A DNA stretch of 58,481 bases. Source: Tissierella creatinini (GTDB lineage Bacteria; Bacillota; Clostridia; Tissierellales; Tissierellaceae). Positions within the stretch are counted from its first letter, which is position 1. Every line of letters starts with the position of its first letter. Where the stretch lies: NCBI GenBank assembly GCA_005046945.1, contig SUSS01000014.1, forward strand, positions 1 through 58,481, in the 5' to 3' direction. Of this stretch, positions 44,139 through 52,664 are shown in pieces. Position numbers and translations under genes: made by a program. The notes below the pieces were generated by a model. It had not been told where the DNA came from. It saw only the letters and a list, made by a program, of their open reading frames with translations, and made no database searches.

Positions 44139-44897
44139 CTATTCGATTATAAACCCCATGGAATTTAAATTCCTAATAACATCTTCAAAGTCAGCCCTAT
44201 AATCCTGGTTAAAATGGCAGTCAGACCCTACTGTAATATGTTTCCCTCCCAATTGTTTATACCTTAAAAGTACTTCATCCTTAGGAAATGTGGTTCTTAA
44301 TTCTCCTCTTAAACCAGAGGTATTTACTTCCATACCCTTGTTATTTTTGATGATAGCCTTTAGAATATCATCAATTATTTCCTTATAATCCTCATATTCA
44401 TAATCTTTATCCCTATAAGGTCCATAACGAGATATATAATCCATATGGCCAACTACATCATATCTTTTAAAGTTCTCCACCATCTCAAGAACTAGCTTAA
44501 AATAGTCCATATATGACTCGTATTTAGTTTTACCTACAAAGAAGTCTCCCATATAGAAGTCCATACCATTTCCATAATGGATTGATGAAATTATAAAATC
44601 AAATTTATAGGTATTTAGAAATTCGTCTATTTCCTTTTTATGATTTTTTTCATAACCAATTTCAACCCCGATTTTTATAGGAATCTCATATTGCCTTTCC
44701 AGGTTTTTCATGAACCTTATATATTCATCAAAGTCAATAAAATCCATGAACTCAGGGTCCTTAGTGCCAAAATCTATATGGTCAGTAAACAATATGTATT
44801 CCAACTCAAGCTCTTTGGCTTTATTAATATATTTAACTATATCCGCATTGCTATCAGGTGAGAACCTTGTATGAACATGGCGATCAATATATTTCAT
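44139..44897 (-). CDS. hisJ: Histidinol-phosphatase, PHP type
   Basis: The 252-residue protein has PHP-domain metal motifs RHVHTRFSPDS at the N-terminus, FTDHIDF, SIHYGNG, and the C-terminal GSDCHF. It removes phosphate from histidinol phosphate, the step before HisD. It is the last gene of the his operon, 10 bases after hisIE. It supplies the phosphatase missing from the hisB here, which is a stand-alone dehydratase. Confidence 0.9.
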   Translation of the reverse strand: MKYIDRHVHTRFSPDSNADIVKYINKAKELELEYILFTDHIDFGTKDPEFMDFIDFDEYIRFMKNLERQYEIPIKIGVEIGYEKNHKKEIDEFLNTYKFDFIISSIHYGNGMDFYMGDFFVGKTKYESYMDYFKLVLEMVENFKRYDVVGHMDYISRYGPYRDKDYEYEDYKEIIDDILKAIIKNNKGMEVNTSGLRGELRTTFPKDEVLLRYKQLGGKHITVGSDCHFNQDYRADFEDVIRNLNSMGFIIE

Positions 44898-44907
44898 AAA
44901 AATCTCC

Positions 44908-45504
44908 TTACTTCATTCTATTATTTAACTCTTCCATAATTTCTCCCAGACTTACACCTTCATTTACAAGAAGAACAATCATATGATAGATTAAATCACT
45001 GGTCTCATATATTAGCTCTTCCTTGTTATTCTTAGCTCCAATTATAACCTCAGCGGTTTCCTCCCCTACCTTCTTAAGAATCTTATCAAGACCTTTTTCA
45101 AAGAGGTATTGAGTATAAGAGCCCTCCTTTGGATTAAGCTTTCTATCCATAATAGTTTTATATAATTCATTAAGAGTATTACCAACGCCTTTATAACCCT
45201 TAATTTCATTGAAAAAACATGAGTAATTTCCAGTATGGCAAGCAACTCCTACCTGGTTTATCTTAAGTAGGATACTATCCCCATCACAATCATAGTAAAT
45301 CCCTTTCACCTCTTGTATATTACCTGAGGTCCCGCCCTTCTTCCACAACTCTTTTCTTGACCGGGAATAGTAATGAGCAACTCCGGTTTCAATAGTAAGT
45401 TTAAGAGATTCTTCGTTCATATAGGCCAGCATCAGTACCTCACCGGTTCCAATATCTTGAGCTATAACTGGCACAAGACCATTTTCATCAAATTTAATAT
45501 CCAT
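44908..45504 (-). CDS. hisIE: Phosphoribosyl-AMP cyclohydrolase/phosphoribosyl-ATP pyrophosphatase
   Basis: The 198-residue fusion has a HisI domain (residues 1-100, with [15 protein letters not shown] and the Zn cysteines in [12 protein letters not shown]). The HisE pyrophosphatase follows (about 105-195, [13 protein letters not shown]). It carries out the second and third steps of histidine synthesis. Its ATG overlaps the hisF stop codon by one base. Confidence 0.95.
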   Translation of the reverse strand: MDIKFDENGLVPVIAQDIGTGEVLMLAYMNEESLKLTIETGVAHYYSRSRKELWKKGGTSGNIQEVKGIYYDCDGDSILLKINQVGVACHTGNYSCFFNEIKGYKGVGNTLNELYKTIMDRKLNPKEGSYTQYLFEKGLDKILKKVGEETAEVIIGAKNNKEELIYETSDLIYHMIVLLVNEGVSLGEIMEELNNRMK

Positions 45505-46259
45505 TATAGGCTCACCTCTACTCCATTATCCTTTAGATATTGCTTTAATTCACCTATATTTATTTCCTTATAGTGGAATACGCTGGCAGCTAAAACACCT
45601 TCTACATCGGCTTCTACAATAGCCTCAAGAAAATCTTCCATCTTTCCTGCTCCTCCTGAAGCTATTATAGGCACATTTACATTTTTCTTAATAGCCTTTA
45701 GTAGGTCAATATCATACCCTTCTTTTGTTCCATCTGCATCTATACTGTTAATAACCATCTCACCGGCACCTAGTTTTTCAGTTTTTATTGCCCATTCAAT
45801 AGCATCTACTCCTGAATCTAGGGTGCCTGCATTTAAAAATACATTCCACTTATTGTCGCCTACTTTTTTTACATCCATAGCTAAAACAATCTTTTGCGAC
45901 CCAAATTTTTCACTTGCTAATTTAATAAATTCAGGATTTTTCACGGCAGCTGAATTTATGGATACCTTACTTGCACCCCTATTAAATATATCCTCTATAT
46001 CCTCAAGAGTGGATATTCCACCTCCTATGCCGAATGGAATAGTAGTCTTCTGTGCGACCTTATCTATAAATTCCTTAGAAATCCTTCTATCCTCTGTAGA
46101 AGCACTTATATCGTAAAAATACATCTCGTCAGCACCGGATTGTGAGTAGTATTCAGCTAAGCTCTCAGGATCATCTACATCTGTAATATCCACAAACTTC
46201 TTACCCTTAACTACTCTGCCATTCTTTACATCTAAACATGGTACAATTCTTCTTATCAT
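45504..46259 (-). CDS. hisF: Imidazole glycerol phosphate synthase, cyclase subunit
   Basis: The 251-residue TIM barrel has [17 protein letters not shown] at the N-terminus with the catalytic Asp, and [10 protein letters not shown] in the second half with the second catalytic Asp. It closes the imidazole ring using ammonia normally channelled from HisH. No hisH is found in this operon. Its ATG overlaps the hisA stop (ATGA). Confidence 0.96.
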   Translation of the reverse strand: MIRRIVPCLDVKNGRVVKGKKFVDITDVDDPESLAEYYSQSGADEMYFYDISASTEDRRISKEFIDKVAQKTTIPFGIGGGISTLEDIEDIFNRGASKVSINSAAVKNPEFIKLASEKFGSQKIVLAMDVKKVGDNKWNVFLNAGTLDSGVDAIEWAIKTEKLGAGEMVINSIDADGTKEGYDIDLLKAIKKNVNVPIIASGGAGKMEDFLEAIVEADVEGVLAASVFHYKEINIGELKQYLKDNGVEVSL

Positions 46260-46960
46260 TTTAAAACCTCCTCTAAATTTAGCTTTCCATCATAAAGTGC
46301 TTTTCCAATAATGGCCCCATATAGGCCAATATCCTTTAGACGATTAATGTCAGTCATTGTAGTTACTCCTCCTGAGGCTATTACCTCAATATCTACTTCT
46401 CCTTGAAGGGCTTCATAAATACTGAAATTAGGACCTTCAAGCATTCCGTCTTTTTCAATATCCGTATATACTATTCTCCCAAGTCCAAGGTCTTTTAACT
46501 CCTTGATGTAATCTAGAGCTTTCTTATTGGAGATGGATTCCCATCCATCAGTGGCAATTAAGCCGTTTTTAGCATCTATAGATACAACGATTTTATCGTT
46601 ATATCTTTCTATCATTTCCTTTAGCCAACTAGGATTCTTAATGGCAGCCGTACCTATTATCACCTGGGAAACTCCCATATTCAGATAGAGCTCCACTCCT
46701 TCTGTATCCCTAATCCCACCACCAATTTGAATTGGTATTTTTACATTATTGACTATATCTCTTACTATAGATTCATTGATTCTTTTACCATCTCTTGCTC
46801 CATCTAAATCCACCAGATGAAGGATTTTTGCCCCCATGGATTCCCATTTTAAAGCCACCTTAACAGGGTCTTTTTCATATATGGTCACATTATCATAGGA
46901 CCCTTGGGTAAGACGGACGCAGGATTTATCCTTTATATCTATTGCCGGATATATAATCAT
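46256..46960 (-). CDS. hisA: ProFAR isomerase
   Basis: The 234-residue TIM barrel has [20 protein letters not shown] and VDLDGARDG, with IASGGV near the C-terminus. It isomerises the aminoaldose ProFAR to the ketose PRFAR, the HisF substrate. It overlaps hisB by one base and hisF by four, so this block is translationally coupled. Confidence 0.96.
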   Translation of the reverse strand: MIIYPAIDIKDKSCVRLTQGSYDNVTIYEKDPVKVALKWESMGAKILHLVDLDGARDGKRINESIVRDIVNNVKIPIQIGGGIRDTEGVELYLNMGVSQVIIGTAAIKNPSWLKEMIERYNDKIVVSIDAKNGLIATDGWESISNKKALDYIKELKDLGLGRIVYTDIEKDGMLEGPNFSIYEALQGEVDIEVIASGGVTTMTDINRLKDIGLYGAIIGKALYDGKLNLEEVLK

Positions 46961-47538
46961 TACAATACCCCCTTCGTACTTATCACTTCATTACCTTTTA
47001 TTGTTAAAGCTTCCTTTAGAGCTCTACCTAAACCTTTAAAAACAGCTTCAATTTTATGGTGGTCATTTTCACCTCTCATCAAGTCTATATGAAGGGTAAT
47101 CCCAGCCGAAAAAGCAAAGGCTCTAAAGAATTCCTTGAAATCCTGAGTATCCATATTCCCTATTTTATCGCTTTTAAAGCTTAGATTATCGACTAAATAT
47201 GGTCTGTTGGAAATATCTATGGCAATTAAAGCTAAACTTTCATCCATAGGTGTAATAGTTGAAGAAAACCTGGCTATTCCCCTCCTATCGCCTAGCGATT
47301 CTTTCAAAGCAGCTCCAAACACCAAACCTATATCCTCTATAGTATGATGGCTATCCACATCTAAATCCCCAAGGCACTTTAACTCTATATCAAATTCAGC
47401 ATAAAAAGCCATTGCCTTTAACATATGGTCGAAGAAGCCGATTCCTGTATCGATTGAAATCTCCTTGCTTCCATCGAGATTAAGCCGAAGCTCTATACTA
47501 GTCTCTAAGGTGTTTCTATTAATTATGACCTGTCTCAT
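46960..47538 (-). CDS. hisB: Imidazoleglycerol-phosphate dehydratase
   Basis: The 192-residue protein has the two HisB metal motifs FFDHMLKA and DSHHTIEDIG, and GENDHHKIEA near the C-terminus. It is the monofunctional form. Its start lies 20 bases inside hisC and follows GGAGG. The hisH gene, which usually follows hisB, is absent: hisA begins at the hisB stop codon. Confidence 0.96.
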   Translation of the reverse strand: MRQVIINRNTLETSIELRLNLDGSKEISIDTGIGFFDHMLKAMAFYAEFDIELKCLGDLDVDSHHTIEDIGLVFGAALKESLGDRRGIARFSSTITPMDESLALIAIDISNRPYLVDNLSFKSDKIGNMDTQDFKEFFRAFAFSAGITLHIDLMRGENDHHKIEAVFKGLGRALKEALTIKGNEVISTKGVL

Positions 47539-48532
47539 TTAGAGCCTCCTCTATGGCCTTAAGGGCCAAATCATTTTCCTCAGGTCTTCCTATAGATATT
47601 CTATAGTATCCCTTTAGCTCTCCTGAAAAGGCTCTAATTAGGATTTTTTTCCTTGCTAAATCATAAGATAGGGTCTCTTTTCCTTTAAAGAAGATAAAGT
47701 TTGCTTGAGAAGGAAAAGGTTTAAATCCTAAATCCTTAAGCTTCTTAAATACCCTCTCCCTTTCTATCTTAATTAAAGAAATGTTTTTCATGATTTCAAC
47801 TTCATTATCAAGAGCTTCTAAGCCTAAGTTCTGGGTTATGGTATTTATATTATATGGAGACCTAACCCGGTTTATATATTCGATTATCTCTTCATTCCCT
47901 ATCATATATCCAAGTCTAATTCCCGCAAGGGCATAAGCTTTCGAAAATGTCCTTAGAACTACAAGGTTCTTATATTCTCTCGTATAATCTTGGATTTCTA
48001 CATCGGCAAATTCTATATAGGCCTCATCTAGTATTACCATACAATCGCAATCTTCAACTATTCGTAAGATATTCTCTCTAGAAATAATTGAACCTGTTGG
48101 ATTGTTTGGATTGCTTAAAATGATAATTTTAGGTTTCTTCAACTTTACAAATTCCATAAACCCTTCAACATCCAATTTTTGCATATCCTTAAGTGGATAT
48201 TCTTCATATACACCCTTATTTATTATAGTATATAGTTTGTACATACTAAATGTCGGGGATATACTTACTACTATTTCACCATATTCGAGATAAGCCTTCA
48301 TTACCAACTCTATAAGCTCAGAAGATCCATTTCCAATTAAAAGCTCACTTGTTTTCTTTCCTAATTTATTAGCTAACCTTTCCTTAAGAATAGTACAGCT
48401 ATCATCAGGATATCTATTCTTTCCATCCATCCACTCTATACCTTCATTAGCATCCAGCTTTACTCTAAATTCCTCTTGATTTACCTCGTAGGATTTGAGG
48501 GTTTTAATATCCTCTCTTAAATACTTTAACAT
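47519..48532 (-). CDS. hisC: Histidinol-phosphate aminotransferase
   Basis: The 337-residue class I/II aminotransferase has LDANEG at the start, SNPNNPTGS, LDEAYIEF and the PLP Lys in RTFSKAYALAGIRLGY. It converts imidazole acetol-phosphate to histidinol phosphate with glutamate. Its start follows GGAGG located at the end of hisD, with one base between the genes. Confidence 0.94.
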   Translation of the reverse strand: MLKYLREDIKTLKSYEVNQEEFRVKLDANEGIEWMDGKNRYPDDSCTILKERLANKLGKKTSELLIGNGSSELIELVMKAYLEYGEIVVSISPTFSMYKLYTIINKGVYEEYPLKDMQKLDVEGFMEFVKLKKPKIIILSNPNNPTGSIISRENILRIVEDCDCMVILDEAYIEFADVEIQDYTREYKNLVVLRTFSKAYALAGIRLGYMIGNEEIIEYINRVRSPYNINTITQNLGLEALDNEVEIMKNISLIKIERERVFKKLKDLGFKPFPSQANFIFFKGKETLSYDLARKKILIRAFSGELKGYYRISIGRPEENDLALKAIEEALNETGHN

Positions 48533-48533
48533 T

Positions 48534-49817
48534 TTATTCCTCCGTTCTAACCCTTATAGAGTTGGCATGACCGGTTAAACCCTCGTCAGTGGCTATATTC
48601 ATAATATCTCTAGAGGCCTTAATTAAAGCATCCTTAGAGTAGTATAAAAGAGATGTCTTCTTACAAAAATCATCTACTCCTAGGGGCGAGGAGAATCTTG
48701 CAGTCCTGGAAGTGGGAAGGGTATGATTTGGTCCTGCATAATAATCACCCACCGGTTCAGGAGTATATTCTCCAAGAAATATGGCACCCGCATTTCTAAT
48801 CTTCTTAAAATCATTCAAATAATCCTTTGTCAATATTTCAAGGTGTTCTGGAGCCAATCTATTGGCTATTTGAAACATTTCTTCCCTGTCTTCAGTAATT
48901 ATAATAGCTCCAAAATCTGTAAGTGATTTTTCTGCTATTTTACTCCTATTAAGAGTCAAGAGCTGAATCAAGGTCTCCTTTTGTATTTTTTCTGCAAGGC
49001 TATAAGAATTTGTAACAACAATTGCTGCAGCTCTCATATCATGTTCGGCTTGAGCAATTAAATCTGCTGCAATATAAGTTGGATTTGCTCCATCTTCAGC
49101 TAAAATTACTACTTCACTTGGACCTGCAATCATATCGATTCCCACAATACCGGAAACCTTTCTCTTCGCCATAGCTACATAGATATTTCCCGGTCCTACT
49201 ATCTTATCCACCTTAGGAATAGTTTCGGTACCAAAGCAGAGAGCTCCTATTGCCTGAGCACCACCGACCTTATATATCTCACTTACCCCAATTAGGTCTG
49301 CAGCTACTAGAACTGAATCCCTAATCTTACCATCTTTATCTGCAGGTGTTACCATAATTATTTCATCTACTCCGGCTATTTTGGCAGGAATAGCATTCAT
49401 CATCACCGTAGAAGGATAGGAAGCAGTTCCTCCTGGTATGTAGATTCCAACCCTTTCAATTGGACTTATAAGCTGTCCTAGTAAAATGTCCTCCCCTTCA
49501 GCCATGAAGAAGTCCTCTCTTACTTGACGCTTATGAAAAGCTGTAATGTTATCTATTGCATTGATTATTGCATTTCTTAAATCCTCATCTATATTGTCTT
49601 TAGCCTGATCTATTTCCTCCCTGCTAACCTTTAGAGTATTAAGGTCATTTTGATCGTACATTCTTGTGAAATCTAGAACTGCCTCATCCCCCCTAATCCT
49701 TACTTCCTCCAAAATCTCATCCACCCTTAGTAATACATCCTTGGAATCCATTTGAGATCTGGTTAAAATGCTTTCTATCTTATCTATATCCTTCTTTCCA
49801 TCGTAGATTTGAATCAT
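48534..49817 (-). CDS. hisD: Histidinol dehydrogenase
   Basis: The 427-residue protein has HisD signatures: YIPGGTASYPSTVMMNAIPA, VDKIVGPGN, IDMIAGPSEV, AQAEHD and NHTLPTS. It oxidises histidinol to histidine in two NAD-dependent steps. Length is normal. Its ATG overlaps the hisG stop codon (ATGA). Confidence 0.97.
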   Translation of the reverse strand: MIQIYDGKKDIDKIESILTRSQMDSKDVLLRVDEILEEVRIRGDEAVLDFTRMYDQNDLNTLKVSREEIDQAKDNIDEDLRNAIINAIDNITAFHKRQVREDFFMAEGEDILLGQLISPIERVGIYIPGGTASYPSTVMMNAIPAKIAGVDEIIMVTPADKDGKIRDSVLVAADLIGVSEIYKVGGAQAIGALCFGTETIPKVDKIVGPGNIYVAMAKRKVSGIVGIDMIAGPSEVVILAEDGANPTYIAADLIAQAEHDMRAAAIVVTNSYSLAEKIQKETLIQLLTLNRSKIAEKSLTDFGAIIITEDREEMFQIANRLAPEHLEILTKDYLNDFKKIRNAGAIFLGEYTPEPVGDYYAGPNHTLPTSRTARFSSPLGVDDFCKKTSLLYYSKDALIKASRDIMNIATDEGLTGHANSIRVRTEE

Positions 49818-50437
49818 TTGGCTCCTCCTAATATCTTTTCAATCTTCTTTATAGTGTCATATTTAATCCTGTAGCTTGCCTTATTTGCCACAAGTCTTGC
49901 ACTGATTGGATCCAACTCCTCTAAAATCACCAATCCATTTTCCTTGAGAGTACTACCGGTTTCAACTAAATCAACTATTATATCAGAGAGACCAATTATA
50001 GGAGCTAGTTCTATAGAACCGCCTAATTTGATGATTTCAACCTTTTGTCCCCTATCTTCAAAAACCCTCTTAACATAATTTGGATATTTTGATGCAATTC
50101 TAAGTACATCATCTTCCTTGACTGTAGTTTGATCCTTAAACCCTGCTATGGCAAACCTGCACTTTCCATAGTTTAAATCCATGAGCTCATATATATCCTT
50201 ATCCTCTTCAAGAATCATATCCTTACCAACTATACCTAGGTCTGCAACTCCCTTTTCTACATAAGTCATAACATCTGACGGCTTTACGAATATATAGGTA
50301 ATGCTCTCCTTATAATCCTTAAATACCAGCTTCCTTGTATCCTTTTCGCGAATGATTTCCATATCAGTGTCTTTAAATAGGTCTAATCCCTTTTCTCCTA
50401 ATCTTCCCTTTGCTAATGCTATTGTCACTCCATTCAT
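49814..50437 (-). CDS. hisG: ATP phosphoribosyltransferase, short form
   Basis: The 207-residue protein is the short catalytic form (IALAKGRLGEK, ADLGIVGKD, IVDLVETGSTL near the C-terminus). It lacks the C-terminal regulatory domain and needs HisZ, encoded just upstream with overlapping stop/start codons. It catalyses the first committed step of histidine synthesis. Confidence 0.96.
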   Translation of the reverse strand: MNGVTIALAKGRLGEKGLDLFKDTDMEIIREKDTRKLVFKDYKESITYIFVKPSDVMTYVEKGVADLGIVGKDMILEEDKDIYELMDLNYGKCRFAIAGFKDQTTVKEDDVLRIASKYPNYVKRVFEDRGQKVEIIKLGGSIELAPIIGLSDIIVDLVETGSTLKENGLVILEELDPISARLVANKASYRIKYDTIKKIEKILGGAK

Positions 50438-51387
50438 CTGTTTTCCCCCCTATATCTCAATTGGGTTGCTAATCCCAGATCTATCATAAATCCTACTGCC
50501 GATACATTTCTTCCAAACATTTCCGTTAATTTGTCATATCGGCCACCAGAGATGACTTTCTTAGAAGTTCCCTGACAATAGCCCTTAAAAACTATTCCAT
50601 CATAGTAATCTAAATCCGGTATCATTGATAGGTCTAAGTTAACCTTATCAAGTAGGTCTCTTTCCTTGAAGAAAGCCATTAGAGACTCTACGGAATTTAG
50701 GGACCCTTCCATTTCATAATTCACATAAAGCCTTCTAGCCTTCTGGATTACTTCCTCCATATTTCCTTCCATATCTAGAATTGCATCTAAAATAGGACTC
50801 TTAATATCCTTCTTTTTTAACAAATTTATAAGCTCATCCTTATTCTTCTTTGCAAGTAGATTTCTAATTTGAAATTCATCTTTAGAATTCAATTTAAGTT
50901 CCCTAATATATGAATCTAGATATTTACTAGAGCCTAACTCCAACACATAAGGGGTCTTAAGGCTTTCCATAAGTGTGATGGCCATTTCCAATATTTCCGT
51001 ATCTGCAACAATTGGCTTATCACCTAGAGATTCTACTCCGACCTGATAACTTTCTTTAATTCCCCCTCCGGGTGAATTGCTATATACCCTTGAATTGTAA
51101 TATACCTTTAAGGGTGGTTTACCCTCCCATCTGGATAAAATCTTACCTAGGATATTGGATGTAATATCAGGTCTTAAAATAAAGATCTTTGAGTCTCCCC
51201 CTAATACCTTCACCGTCTTAGATGAATCATGCCTAAAGTTAGATAATAAAAAATCATCATAGTTTTGAAATATATCCGGCTCGATAATACTAAAGCCTTT
51301 AGATTCAAAATAATCCTCCATCTCTCTTTCTATACTTTTTTTATATTTAAGTGCTGATAACTCTTCTGAAATACTCTTAAATTCCAT
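50434..51387 (-). CDS. hisZ: ATP phosphoribosyltransferase regulatory subunit
   Basis: The 317-residue protein is a histidyl-tRNA-synthetase-like paralogue (FILRPDIT, YYDGIVFKGYC, SGGRYDKL), shorter than HisRS and lacking the anticodon-binding domain. It forms an octamer with short HisG and carries feedback control. It is the first gene of the operon after the attenuator; GGGGGATCAAT precedes its ATG. Confidence 0.93.
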   Translation of the reverse strand: MEFKSISEELSALKYKKSIEREMEDYFESKGFSIIEPDIFQNYDDFLLSNFRHDSSKTVKVLGGDSKIFILRPDITSNILGKILSRWEGKPPLKVYYNSRVYSNSPGGGIKESYQVGVESLGDKPIVADTEILEMAITLMESLKTPYVLELGSSKYLDSYIRELKLNSKDEFQIRNLLAKKNKDELINLLKKKDIKSPILDAILDMEGNMEEVIQKARRLYVNYEMEGSLNSVESLMAFFKERDLLDKVNLDLSMIPDLDYYDGIVFKGYCQGTSKKVISGGRYDKLTEMFGRNVSAVGFMIDLGLATQLRYRGENR

Positions 51388-51413
51388 ATTGATCCCCCAT
51401 TTTTAAAAATTCA

Positions 51414-51448
51414 TGAAAAAAACCATATAGGCTAGCCTATATGGTTTT
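51414..51448 (-). terminator. Attenuator terminator of the his operon
   Basis: A 26-base palindrome AACCATATAGG-CTAG-CCTATATGGTT, followed on the minus strand by seven T residues, ends 27 bases before the hisZ start. It is upstream of the operon, so it must be regulated. Confidence 0.8.
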
Positions 51449-51527
51449 ATTACCTTCATAGACCAAGCCGTTTTCTACAAGAGAAGAAGGGCTTGCATCT
51501 ATGAACTGAAAGTTCATGCTACAATCC

Positions 51528-51584
51528 CTACGGTCTATGATGATGGTTATTAAATTTAGCAGAAAAACAAATATATATTATCAT
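51528..51584 (-). CDS. hisL: Histidine leader peptide
   Basis: An 18-codon ORF encodes MIIYICFSAKFNNHHHRP. Three consecutive CAT codons lie near its end, two codons before the stop. GGTGA is four bases upstream of the ATG. A sigma-A promoter starts about 25 bases further upstream and a terminator hairpin follows, between it and hisZ. Both the His run and its position relative to the P1 stem support a sensing role for charged histidyl-tRNA. No other short ORF in this region has comparable features. Confidence 0.7.
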   Translation of the reverse strand: MIIYICFSAKFNNHHHRP

Positions 51585-51615
51585 ATGTTCACCAATCCTA
51601 TTAACACTTTAATTG

Positions 51616-51644
51616 AGTATAACATTAGAGCGTCAATAATGCAA
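51616..51644 (-). promoter_or_regulatory. Promoter of the histidine operon
   Basis: On the minus strand TTGCAT (51639-51644), a 17-base spacer and TATACT (51616-51621). It lies immediately downstream of the isocitrate dehydrogenase stop codon; no terminator separates the two units. Confidence 0.7.
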
Positions 51645-51652
51645 GTGTTTTT

Positions 51653-52654
51653 TTACTTATTCTCCATTACTCTGCAAATTTCATTTGTAAATTCTTCTGT
51701 TGTAGCATTTCCGCCAAGGTCAGCTGTTAGAACCTTTCCATCTAGAAAAACTTTAGACAAAGAATCCTCGATTTTTGCTGCCTTATCATATTCTCCTAAA
51801 TATCTTAGCATCATTACTGCTGACTGTATAAGAGCGGTAGGATTAGCCATATTCTTTCCTGCAATTTGTGGTGCACTACCATGTACAGCCTCGAACACTG
51901 CATATTCCTTGCCTATATTGGCCCCCGGCACTATACCAAGTCCTCCAACTAAACCCGCACAAAGGTCTGACAATATATCTCCATAGAGATTTGGCATTAC
52001 CATAACATCAAATTTCTCCGGAGTCATAACAAGATTCATACTTGCTGCATCTACAATCATATCATCGTAGTCAACATCATATTTTGAAGCCACATTTCTA
52101 TAAACATCAAGAAAAAGCCCGTCACTAAGCTTCATAATATTAGCCTTGTGTATTGCAGTTACTTTTTTTCTCTTGTTATCAACAGCATATTTAAATGCAA
52201 ATTCAGCGATTTTTTCACTAGCTTCCCTAGTTATTATTTTTATGCTTTCTGCCCCATAGTTTCCTAGTTTATGTTCGATTCCGGCATATAAATCCTCGGT
52301 ATTTTCTCTAACTATTACTAAATCTATGTCTTCATATCTACTCTTAATTCCCTTAAAGCTTTTCACTGGTCTAAGATTAGCATATAAATCTAGCTCTTGT
52401 CTTAAGGTTACATTTACGCTTCTAAATCCTTTGCCTACAGGAGTCGTAATTGGTCCCTTGATAGCGATTTTATTCTTTTTAATAGTATCTATAACATGTT
52501 GAGGAAGAGGAGTTGAGAATTCCTCCATGACACCTTCTCCTGCTTCTACAATATCCCACTCTATATTGACTCCGGTAGCTTCTACTACCTTTCTCATTGC
52601 CTTTGATACCTCAGGTCCAATTCCATCCCCTGGTATTAATGTTATTTTATACAT
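51653..52654 (-). CDS. icd: NAD-type isocitrate dehydrogenase (isocitrate/isopropylmalate dehydrogenase family)
   Basis: The 333-residue protein has the decarboxylating-dehydrogenase motifs LIPGDGIGPE, the substrate loop with SVNVTLRQELDLYANLRP, RENTEDLYAGIEH, and NLYGDILSDL. RENTEDLY is typical of isocitrate or homoisocitrate dehydrogenases rather than isopropylmalate dehydrogenase. The start at 52654 follows AGGAGG. The two upstream genes encode aconitase and a Re-citrate/homocitrate synthase homologue, so 2-oxoglutarate formation from citrate is the likely role. Confidence 0.87.
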   Translation of the reverse strand: MYKITLIPGDGIGPEVSKAMRKVVEATGVNIEWDIVEAGEGVMEEFSTPLPQHVIDTIKKNKIAIKGPITTPVGKGFRSVNVTLRQELDLYANLRPVKSFKGIKSRYEDIDLVIVRENTEDLYAGIEHKLGNYGAESIKIITREASEKIAEFAFKYAVDNKRKKVTAIHKANIMKLSDGLFLDVYRNVASKYDVDYDDMIVDAASMNLVMTPEKFDVMVMPNLYGDILSDLCAGLVGGLGIVPGANIGKEYAVFEAVHGSAPQIAGKNMANPTALIQSAVMMLRYLGEYDKAAKIEDSLSKVFLDGKVLTADLGGNATTEEFTNEICRVMENK

Positions 52655-52664
52655 CAATTACCTC

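Larger units (their letters stand above)
51414..51609 (-). promoter_or_regulatory. Histidine operon leader with attenuator
   Basis: The leader contains the His-codon peptide at 51528-51584 and a 9-bp stem P1 of TCATAGACC (51532-51540) with GGTCTATGA (51456-51464). Inside P1 are smaller hairpins (ATGAACT/AGTTCAT among them). A terminator stem AACCATATAGG/CCTATATGGTT plus T7 (51414-51448) follows. The 3' arm of P1 (GTCTATG) can alternatively pair with the terminator's 5' arm (TATAGGC, two G-U pairs). The three His codons overlap the 5' arm of P1. This is the layout of ribosome-mediated attenuation. I saw no T-box consensus. Confidence 0.7.

Noticed and set aside
51456-51540. T-box riboswitch for histidine upstream of hisZ
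   Set aside because: The T-box consensus (AGGGTGGNACCGCG) and Stem I features were not found; the HHH leader peptide explains the region better.
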